Assembly (NCBI GenBank): GCA_947178115.1
Contig: CAMWXF010000092.1
Location: 1 to 6,952 of the forward strand
Direction: 5' to 3'
Origin: an uncultured Lachnospiraceae bacterium
GTDB lineage: Bacteria > Bacillota > Clostridia > Lachnospirales > Lachnospiraceae
Length of the DNA stretch: 6,952 nt
The position numbers and the translations under genes are program-made. This document shows, piece after piece, positions 1-5,558 of the stretch (its first letter is position 1; each line of letters begins with the position of its first letter). The notes below the pieces were generated by a model that saw nothing but the letters and a program-made list of their open reading frames with translations, was not told where the DNA came from and did not search any database.

Positions 1-1229
1 GTCTTGGATATGCTCTCAAGCGCTCTCTGCGCCATTTGTTTTGCCGCAATCTCTTCCTCAGTCTCATAATCCATGGAGGGCAGAGAAATCATGTTGCTGG
101 CGGTATATAAGTCAAATCCGTTGTATCCGTTGACTATGATCTGCGGCATAACACGGGGTGGAACCTGCAGGGTAAAACTGAAAGTGTCCCTGCTTTTATC
201 CGGCCAGCGCTGTAACTGTGAAAAATGTTCCCCGTTGTCATAGCTGTAAGTATAATACAGCATACCGCTGTCATAATCCGCTGCAGATACCTGAACCGTC
301 ACCTCACCGGTCTCCGTGTTCTGATCCGTCACTTCGATCATACAAATATCCGGCTCGGTTCGATCAGGCGCGACCACATGAGTAGGTACATCTACATGCA
401 CATTCTCATAATTACTGTAATCTACTCCTAATATCTCTGATCGAAGTCTGAAATATTTGGCCACAGCCGTGGCATCCAGCCTTCCGAAATCCTGCAGCTT
501 CTCATTATGGTCATAGAAGGGTTTATCGTTCTCCTGATCCAAATGACAGTGTTCAATGAGAACACAGGGAATATCACGCTCCGTGGCATGACGGATGATA
601 CCGTAATAATCAGTCCCCTTATCATTCAGCCTGGTCTTAATACCTCGGGAGTAGAGTCCCATATCCTGCAGCATATCGATCTCCACACTGGCAAAGCTGT
701 ATCCTTTGCTGTAGTTCTCACCAAATGCCGACACCCAGCATTCCGCGCCGAACAGCGTGTGATATGCCGACAGATTAAAATGCAGACAGAATATAAAATC
801 AGCGTCTACGCTCTTGGCAAATTCACAGCGTTCCTCCAAATCCAGCTCCTGATCACCGTTTCTTGTAAGGTAAACGGTGATACCCTCATACTTTTCCAGT
901 TCCTCTTTCATGGCATTTGCCACAACGATCGTCATTTCTTTTTCGGTATAATCCTCGTACTCACCGCCCAGATTCTTCCCGCCGTGTCCCGGATCTATGA
1001 CGATCACGATCGGTTCCTGTTCGACTTCTGAAAATTCATCCTGCGCTTCATCTCTCATACCGCCTTCGGCTCCGGATTCTGTCGTCCCGGCAGCAATTTC
1101 TTCCGCATGCGCGGCACATTTCCCCAACGGCAGAAATAATCCTGCGCAGACAAATAACATTGTTATCAGGAAACGATAACTTACCCATTTATAAATCTTA
1201 CTCATAATCGCGATATTACAGCATTTCAA
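1..1229 (-). CDS. Secreted N-acetylmuramoyl-L-alanine amidase (Amidase_3 family), 3' end beyond window
   Basis: A zinc amidase that should cut the bond between N-acetylmuramic acid and the L-alanine of the peptide stem in peptidoglycan, acting outside the membrane. Residues below count from the ATG at 1205. Residues 1-34 form a signal peptide: a basic start, a hydrophobic core RFLITMLFVCAGLFLPL, and a likely cut after AHA. An acidic linker (35-62) leads to the catalytic domain at about 65-255. IDPGHGG supplies zinc ligand H74, TEKE gives probable ligand E88, CLHFN gives H142, and VLIEHCHLD gives catalytic E218. About 285-378 looks like an Ig-type beta domain, followed by a helical, Glu- and Ala-rich stretch. 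The frame stays open to base 1, so at least 402 residues are present and the C-terminus is missing. The chosen start is the TTG at 1229, which adds eight residues and has a good ribosome binding site; the ATG at 1205 has none. The family call is firm; the start and the Ig domain are less sure. Confidence 0.85.
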   Translation of the reverse strand, partial: MKCCNIAIMSKIYKWVSYRFLITMLFVCAGLFLPLGKCAAHAEEIAAGTTESGAEGGMRDEAQDEFSEVEQEPIVIVIDPGHGGKNLGGEYEDYTEKEMTIVVANAMKEELEKYEGITVYLTRNGDQELDLEERCEFAKSVDADFIFCLHFNLSAYHTLFGAECWVSAFGENYSKGYSFASVEIDMLQDMGLYSRGIKTRLNDKGTDYYGIIRHATERDIPCVLIEHCHLDQENDKPFYDHNEKLQDFGRLDATAVAKYFRLRSEILGVDYSNYENVHVDVPTHVVAPDRTEPDICMIEVTDQNTETGEVTVQVSAADYDSGMLYYTYSYDNGEHFSQLQRWPDKSRDTFSFTLQVPPRVMPQIIVNGYNGFDLYTASNMISLPSMDYETEEEIAAKQMAQRALESISK

Positions 1230-1236
1230 ACTGTTC

Positions 1237-1242
1237 CACCTC
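1237..1242 (-). promoter_or_regulatory. Ribosome binding site that favours a TTG start for the amidase
   Basis: On the minus strand this reads GAGGTG, a perfect six-base match to the anti-Shine-Dalgarno core, seven bases before an in-frame TTG at 1229. The ATG at 1205 is preceded by TCGCGATT with nothing SD-like in range. The only other nearby ATG, at 1224, is out of frame and stops after two codons. The TTG start would lengthen the n-region of the signal peptide with MKCCNIAI. Confidence 0.6.
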
Positions 1243-1264
1243 GTCTTATTTCTTTAATCAAGTA

Positions 1265-1298
1265 GAGAAGCGCTGTCTTCTCCTGCATGCTATGCAGG
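1265..1298. repeat. Two overlapping short inverted repeats upstream of the amidase gene
   Basis: CCTGCAT (1282-1288) and ATGCAGG (1292-1298) form a perfect 7-base inverted repeat around a 3-base spacer. GAGAAG (1265-1270) and CTTCTC (1277-1282) form a 6-base repeat around 6 bases. The arms share base 1282, so the two hairpins would exclude each other. They lie 23-70 bases before the amidase ribosome binding site. No U-run follows on either strand, so they do not look like terminators. They could be an operator or a leader structure. I saw no clear -35/-10 pair in this gap. Confidence 0.4.
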
Positions 1299-1351
1299 GT
1301 ACACGCCGCACAACGACTGATTTCCCTATACTCCCCTGCACATAATATAGA

Positions 1352-1375
1352 AGCCGGCTTCCCAGGAAACCGGCT
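1352..1375 (-). terminator. Hairpin after the coiled-coil gene, possible weak terminator
   Basis: AGCCGG (1352-1357) pairs with CCGGCT (1370-1375). A mismatch follows, then a further TTC/GAA pairing around a 4-base loop. The hairpin begins 43 bases past the stop codon of the minus-strand gene at 1419. The minus-strand sequence after the stem is only moderately T-rich (TTCTATATTAT), so termination may be partial and some transcripts could continue into the amidase gene. The stem is clear; the function is inferred. Confidence 0.45.
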
Positions 1376-1418
1376 CACATACTTCATCTTATATCGGTAT
1401 ATTTATCACCATGCCGTA

Positions 1419-2021
1419 TTACATCAGATCCAGCTTCACAGGCTCCGATTCGCCTTCTGCCTCTTTCAGCATCTGCTCTACCTGCACCGGACGCAGTTCC
1501 GCACGATTCGCCTTCACGGTCTCATTATACCCGTTAATCGTGTTATAAAAACTCTCATAATGTTCCGTCGTTGTCGCCAAAGTCGCCGTCATGGCACTCT
1601 CCAGATTGGCCAGCATATCGTCCAGATACTGCATGGCAGATGTACGAACCCCATTGGCTTCCGCAGTAGCGGTGTTAAGAATATCCTGCGCCTGCATGGT
1701 CGCCATGCGAACTACTTCATTCGCCTGTGCATAAGCCTGCTGCATGATCTCATGCTCATTGATCAATTCCGTAGTCTGTACGGTTGCGTCTTTAATGAGT
1801 GCCTCCGCCTTGGAACGCGCATCATTCAAAATGGCTTCCTTATTGGAAATAATCTTCTGATATCGCTTGATCTCATCCGGCGTCTTCATGCGAAGTTCGC
1901 GCAGAAGCTCATCAATTTCTTCCTTATTGACAATAATATTTGTTTTGGATAGAGGCTGATATTTACAGCTGTCAATATAGTCTTCAATTTCGTCGATAAG
2001 TTGTTCGATTCTACTGCTCAT
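1419..2021 (-). CDS. Soluble coiled-coil protein of unknown function, coaD-linked
   Basis: A 200-residue protein that I cannot assign a function. It has no signal peptide and no membrane segment. It opens with a short acidic helical region (MSSRIEQLIDEIEDYIDS) and a linker to about residue 32. A long, nearly unbroken helical stretch follows from about 34 to 185, rich in Ala, Glu, Gln, Met and Thr. The part at 60-125 has the Ala/Glu/Lys character of ATP-synthase b-subunit or V-ATPase subunit H stalks, and databases often name such proteins 'ATPase' on that basis alone. No Walker motif is visible, so ATPase activity is not supported. The tail (186-200) is acidic and then ends KLDLM. The start is firm: AGGAG lies 5 bases before the ATG and overlaps the coaD stop, and the two genes are 8 bases apart, so they are probably translationally linked. 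A scaffold role like that of DivIVA-type proteins is possible but is a guess. Confidence 0.85.
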   Translation of the reverse strand: MSSRIEQLIDEIEDYIDSCKYQPLSKTNIIVNKEEIDELLRELRMKTPDEIKRYQKIISNKEAILNDARSKAEALIKDATVQTTELINEHEIMQQAYAQANEVVRMATMQAQDILNTATAEANGVRTSAMQYLDDMLANLESAMTATLATTTEHYESFYNTINGYNETVKANRAELRPVQVEQMLKEAEGESEPVKLDLM

Positions 2022-2029
2022 CTTTACTC

Positions 2030-2518
2030 CTACCTGTTATGCCCATATTTTTCATAGATTAATTTGCCGACAAACTCCGGTACACACTGGGAAATATCGC
2101 CATTGAAGCTGGCAATCTCCTTAACCGTCGAAGAACTCAGATACGCGTACTCCAAACTGGTCGTTAAAAACATCGTGTCAAGATCTCCGCCGGAGAACTT
2201 CCTGTTAGTCTGTGCGATCTGAAGTTCATACTCGAAATCCGTAAAAGCACGTAATCCTCTGATCGCAACATGTATGTTCTGTTCTCTTGCATAATCAATC
2301 AACAGACCACTGAAGGAATCTATCTTTACATTTGGGATATCCTTCGTCGCCTCTTCTAACATCTTAACACGTTCTTCCACAGAAAACAATGGAGTCTTTG
2401 TTTTATTATTTAGCACACTGACCGTCAATTCGTCAAAAATTTCGGCCGCACGCTTGATAATATCTAAATGTCCGTATGTCACCGGATCAAAACTTCCCGG
2501 ATAGATTGCTGCACTCAT
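2030..2518 (-). CDS. coaD: Phosphopantetheine adenylyltransferase (PPAT)
   Basis: Transfers AMP from ATP to 4'-phosphopantetheine, giving dephospho-CoA and pyrophosphate: the fourth step of coenzyme A synthesis, in the cytoplasm. The protein has 162 residues, the usual length for bacterial CoaD. It opens with [12 protein letters not shown] (6-17), carrying the nucleotidyltransferase TxGH signature with T14 and H17. [14 protein letters not shown] (85-98) holds R87 and R90, equivalent to the conserved arginines that bind the phosphates. [12 protein letters not shown] (123-134) is the family's late serine-rich ATP-binding motif. Nothing essential appears to be missing. The ATG gives a start matching the family ([12 protein letters not shown]), although the nearest SD-like sequence, AAAGG, lies 14 bases upstream and is weak. 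The gene follows a 209-base gap with its own likely promoter and heads a short unit with the coiled-coil gene. Confidence 0.97.
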   Translation of the reverse strand: MSAAIYPGSFDPVTYGHLDIIKRAAEIFDELTVSVLNNKTKTPLFSVEERVKMLEEATKDIPNVKIDSFSGLLIDYAREQNIHVAIRGLRAFTDFEYELQIAQTNRKFSGGDLDTMFLTTSLEYAYLSSSTVKEIASFNGDISQCVPEFVGKLIYEKYGHNR

Positions 2519-2550
2519 AAAACAGTTATATGCCTTTCTAAAAAGTAAAT

Positions 2551-2629
2551 TTGCTTCGCAACATTAACAAACGAACAAGTTCGATTGCGAGATATTGCTC
2601 ATGAGATGCTGCGCATCTCCGCAAACTCG
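2551..2629 (-). repeat. Cluster of three hairpins in the coaD 5' leader
   Basis: Three small perfect inverted repeats lie side by side: TTGC/GCAA (2551-2561, 3-base loop), CGAAC/GTTCG (2572-2583, 2-base spacer) and GAGATGC/GCATCTC (2603-2619, 3-base spacer). The last is enclosed by a further TTGCG (2585-2589) and CGCAA (2620-2624). On the minus strand they lie between the probable coaD promoter and its start codon, so they would fold in the mRNA leader. It does not match a riboswitch class I can recognise. It may be a dispersed intergenic palindrome of this genome, or an attenuator-like leader. The repeats are directly visible; the role is unknown. Confidence 0.5.
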
Positions 2630-2653
2630 AAAAAAAGAAGAGTCTTTGTATAC

Positions 2654-2682
2654 ATAATAAAACAATTTTGCGAAAATGTCTT
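2654..2682 (-). promoter_or_regulatory. Probable sigma-A-type promoter for coaD
   Basis: On the minus strand a -35-like AAGACA (2682-2677) is followed after exactly 17 bases by a -10-like TATTAT (2659-2654). The -10 box matches the consensus at five of six positions and the -35 box at four of six. The surroundings are very AT-rich. A start near 2647 would give a leader of about 130 bases before coaD. The region is AT-rich enough for chance matches, hence the modest confidence. Confidence 0.45.
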
Positions 2683-2727
2683 TACTTATTTTTCAATTTA
2701 TGTATTTTTTTACAAAAATATGGCAAT

Positions 2728-3276
2728 TTACGCCTTCCGGCAGAAAATATGTTTGTTAGTCTTATAGCATTTTTCCTTCGTAATGCCAAGTCCCAATTGT
2801 TCAAGATAGGTAAAATCCGTTTCAAGTGATGCCTCTGTGACAATCAGTGTATTCTCCGTCACATAAGGAGTGCCTGCCAAAACCTGAAGTACCTGTTTTT
2901 CATGTCCGCAGTTATAAGGCGGGTCCATGAAAATCACATCCGCCTCCTTCTCGTGAATTCCCGACAAGGCGCTTAGGACATCCTGTTTTAAGATAGTTGC
3001 CCGATCCATGAGTCTTGTAAACTGAAGATTCTCCGTAATACAGGCAATTGCGTTTCTGTTATTCTCCACAAAATAGGCATGTCTTGCGCCTCTGCTGAGC
3101 GCCTCAATCCCAATCCCGCCGCTGCCGCTGTACAGATCGATAAAGACAGCGTCCGCAAGATACGGCTGCAGCATATTAAAAAGCGTTTCTTTGATCCGAT
3201 CCGTGGTAGGTCTGGTGCCCATATCCTCCGGCGTTTTCAGCCGTAAGCTTCTTGCTGTTCCCGCTATCACTCTCAT
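2728..3276 (-). CDS. rsmD: 16S rRNA (guanine(966)-N(2))-methyltransferase RsmD
   Basis: Methylates N2 of G966 in 16S rRNA using S-adenosylmethionine, during assembly of the small ribosomal subunit. The 182 residues match the family's usual length of about 185. The conserved N-terminus MRVIAGTARS is followed by TRPTTDRIKETLFNML (21-36), typical of RsmD. The SAM-binding motif I is FIDLYSGSGGIGIEALSRGA (45-64), followed by the acidic end of the next strand in FVEN (69-72). The catalytic DPPY is at 118-121 and marks an amino-methylating enzyme. The end (KTNKHIFCRKA) is also typical. The ATG is set by the family N-terminus; AAAGGG lies 12 bases before it. The gene sits 18 bases after the topoisomerase A subunit and is probably the last gene of that operon. 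No convincing terminator follows it. Confidence 0.96.
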   Translation of the reverse strand: MRVIAGTARSLRLKTPEDMGTRPTTDRIKETLFNMLQPYLADAVFIDLYSGSGGIGIEALSRGARHAYFVENNRNAIACITENLQFTRLMDRATILKQDVLSALSGIHEKEADVIFMDPPYNCGHEKQVLQVLAGTPYVTENTLIVTEASLETDFTYLEQLGLGITKEKCYKTNKHIFCRKA

Positions 3277-3294
3277 ATTGCAGATATTCCCTTT

Positions 3295-5538
3295 CTAAAC
3301 TCTTACCTTTACGCCTTTGCTGTCGCGCTTGCCCAATTTCAATTTGTTCAGCTCCAGCTCCTTGCCGCCGTATTCTATGCTCTGTTCCACTGCATTACGC
3401 GTATAGTACACGGCTTCCAGACTGTCCTTTGCTCCCAGCTTCATGCCCCGCACACCGATGGCCCCCTTCTTCTTCTCCGGAATCTCTTCCACCGGGAAAC
3501 GTAGGAAATATCCTTCCGCGGACTGTAGCACAATATTGCGCTGCTCTGTAAACGTCACAACGCTTATAACCTCATCGCCCTCCGTCAACTTCGTAGCCGC
3601 CACTGTTCGCTTCGCTACGTCAAACTCTCCGCCATCCACTATTTTAAGCATCGCCTGCTTCGTTGCGAAGATCACACGATAAAGATTTAAATCACTCTGA
3701 CTCGCAGCATATATGATATTCTCCTTGGAGGAATCATAGTTGCTGACATTGTCGACCGGCACTCCCTTATCCCTGAATTTGCCCATTGGCAGATCCATCA
3801 TTTTCAGCGTGTGGAGCTGTCCGGTGTTGGTAAACAGACATACCTTGCCCGTATTTTTACAGACAAAAGCATATTTGTTCTCACTGTCTGCCGCTTCCTT
3901 ATTCCGTTCATAAGTGGCGACATCTATTGTTCTGGCATAACCGAAACGGTCCATAAGGAAGACGATATCCATCTCTTCGACCTTTTTCTCCACATAGACG
4001 GCCTCGCTCTCCGTGGTGATCTGGGTTTTTCTGGGAGACTTATACTGTTCCTTGATCTCATCCAGCTCATTAATGATAACCTGCGCCATGGAATCTCTTC
4101 TGGCTAATATATCCTCATAACGATAGATGTTCGCCATCGTCTCCTCGTGTTCGTTGATAAGCGCTTCTATCTCTAAGCCGATCAGTTTATAGAGTCTCAT
4201 ATCCAGGATCGCGTTCGCCTGCTTCTCCGAAAACATCAACTGTGTTGCCATGATCTTTGATTCCTTGGATTTAAACTTGATCCCGTCGATTTTACCCTCG
4301 ATCAGACAGGCCTTGGCCATCGCCCTGTCTTTAGAGCCGCGCAGAATCTCGATGATCAGATCAATCACGTTGCAGGCCTTGATCAGCCCTTCCTGAATCT
4401 CTTTGCGCTCCAATTCCTTCTGTAGCAGATTGGTATATTTTCTGGTGGCCACCTCATACTGGAATTTCACACTCTCCTGTATGATCTGCTTTAAACCCAT
4501 CGTCTCCGGTCTGCCGTCAACGATCGCAAGCATATTGACACCGAAAGTATCTTCCAGGCGGGTTTTCTTATAAAGCATATTTTTGAAATTCTCGACGTCC
4601 GCGTCCTTACGCAGTTCGATAACGATTCGGATACCTTCTTTGGAAGACTGGTTCGTGATATCTACGATATCCTGCGTCTTCTTCGTCTCCGCCAGCGCCG
4701 CAACATCCATCAGAAATTTGCCGATGTTGGCACCGATCATCGTATAGGGAATCTCCGTAATCACCAGATTCGTCTTACCGCCCTTGGCCTTCTCGATCTC
4801 CACCTTACCGCGAATCTTGATCTTACCCGTTCCTGTCTCATAGATATCTAATAATTCATTTTCATTGATCACAATACCGCCGGTGGGAAAGTCGGGTCCC
4901 TTCACATAGCGCATCAGCTCTCTCGTGGTAATGTTCTCATCCAGCATATATGCTTTGGTTGCATTGATCACCTCCGCCAGATTATGCGGTGGCGTGCTGG
5001 TCGCCATACCGACTGCAATACCCTCCGAGCCGTTGACCAATAGATTGGGGATCTTGACGGGAAGAACGCTTGGCTCTTTCTCCGTCTCGTCAAAATTGGG
5101 GAGAAAGTCAACCACATCTTTATCCAGATCAGCGAGAAACGCTTCCTGTGTGACCTTTTCCAGACGCGCTTCCGTATAACGCATGGCAGCGGCACCGTCA
5201 CCCTCAATATTGCCGAAGTTACCATGTCCGTCAATGAGCGGAAGCCCTTTCTTGAAATCCTGCGCCATAACCACCAGTGCCTCATAGATGGAACTGTCGC
5301 CGTGAGGATGGTATTTACCCATAGTATCGCCGACGATACGCGCCGATTTACGATACGGTCTGTCAAAGCGTATCCCCAGCTCATACATATCGTACAGCGT
5401 CCGCCGCTGCACCGGTTTAAGTCCATCCCTTACATCCGGAAGCGCTCTGGCGATGATTACGCTCATGGCATAGTCTATATAAGATTTCTGCATTACTTCG
5501 GAATATTCCGTTTTAATAATTCTGTCGTTCATACTCAT
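3295..5538 (-). CDS. parC: Type IIA DNA topoisomerase subunit A, ParC/topoisomerase IV-like (GyrA homologue without GyrA-box)
   Basis: The DNA-cutting subunit of a type IIA topoisomerase, acting as an A2B2 enzyme with the B subunit encoded just upstream. Residues 30-500 form the breakage-reunion core. The catalytic tyrosine is Y121 in [11 protein letters not shown], next to R120. The fluoroquinolone-determining loop [10 protein letters not shown] (77-86) has S82 and E86, a form usually linked to susceptibility. I174 in GSEGIAVG is the DNA-intercalating isoleucine. A coiled-coil arm spans about 365-500. The C-terminal beta-pinwheel (about 520-730) has repeats such as [11 protein letters not shown] and [15 protein letters not shown]. 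Where gyrases carry QRRGGKG, this protein reads [12 protein letters not shown], so no GyrA-box is seen. The later [13 protein letters not shown] is a blade motif shared by both classes. At 747 residues it is shorter than typical GyrA (over 800). It ends in a basic tail. The first ATG is 12 bases from GGGAG; the alternative, two codons in, is farther away. Family certain, ParC versus GyrA naming less so. Confidence 0.92.
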   Translation of the reverse strand: MSMNDRIIKTEYSEVMQKSYIDYAMSVIIARALPDVRDGLKPVQRRTLYDMYELGIRFDRPYRKSARIVGDTMGKYHPHGDSSIYEALVVMAQDFKKGLPLIDGHGNFGNIEGDGAAAMRYTEARLEKVTQEAFLADLDKDVVDFLPNFDETEKEPSVLPVKIPNLLVNGSEGIAVGMATSTPPHNLAEVINATKAYMLDENITTRELMRYVKGPDFPTGGIVINENELLDIYETGTGKIKIRGKVEIEKAKGGKTNLVITEIPYTMIGANIGKFLMDVAALAETKKTQDIVDITNQSSKEGIRIVIELRKDADVENFKNMLYKKTRLEDTFGVNMLAIVDGRPETMGLKQIIQESVKFQYEVATRKYTNLLQKELERKEIQEGLIKACNVIDLIIEILRGSKDRAMAKACLIEGKIDGIKFKSKESKIMATQLMFSEKQANAILDMRLYKLIGLEIEALINEHEETMANIYRYEDILARRDSMAQVIINELDEIKEQYKSPRKTQITTESEAVYVEKKVEEMDIVFLMDRFGYARTIDVATYERNKEAADSENKYAFVCKNTGKVCLFTNTGQLHTLKMMDLPMGKFRDKGVPVDNVSNYDSSKENIIYAASQSDLNLYRVIFATKQAMLKIVDGGEFDVAKRTVAATKLTEGDEVISVVTFTEQRNIVLQSAEGYFLRFPVEEIPEKKKGAIGVRGMKLGAKDSLEAVYYTRNAVEQSIEYGGKELELNKLKLGKRDSKGVKVRV

Positions 5539-5558
5539 ACCGATTGACCGCTCCCTTT

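Noticed and set aside
507..1031. A 174-codon open frame on the plus strand
   Set aside because: It lies wholly antisense to the amidase, whose zinc and catalytic motifs prove the minus-strand frame. Its product has no recognisable motif, so it is a shadow frame.
1287..1952. A 221-codon open frame on the plus strand
   Set aside because: It is antisense to most of the coiled-coil gene and runs through the hairpin region. The product is rich in His, Arg, Leu and Ile, as expected of a reverse frame, and no ribosome binding site supports it.
2703..2720. A/T-only inverted repeat just after rsmD, as a terminator
   Set aside because: The stem would contain only A-U pairs and would be very weak. A G/C-poor stem next to T-runs is expected by chance in this AT-rich gap.
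2585..2767. A 60-codon open frame on the plus strand between coaD and rsmD
   Set aside because: It begins in the hairpin cluster, runs through AT-rich promoter sequence and ends inside rsmD on the opposite strand. The composition is that of non-coding AT-rich DNA.
3252..3551. A 99-codon plus-strand frame rich in Cys, Pro and Ser at the rsmD-topoisomerase junction
   Set aside because: It is antisense to the ends of two well-supported genes, and its composition reflects the reverse complement of coding sequence.
4968..5426. A 152-codon open frame on the minus strand inside the topoisomerase A gene
   Set aside because: It overlaps the region encoding the QRDR and catalytic tyrosine in another frame. 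Its product is rich in Trp, Arg and Ser with no motif.
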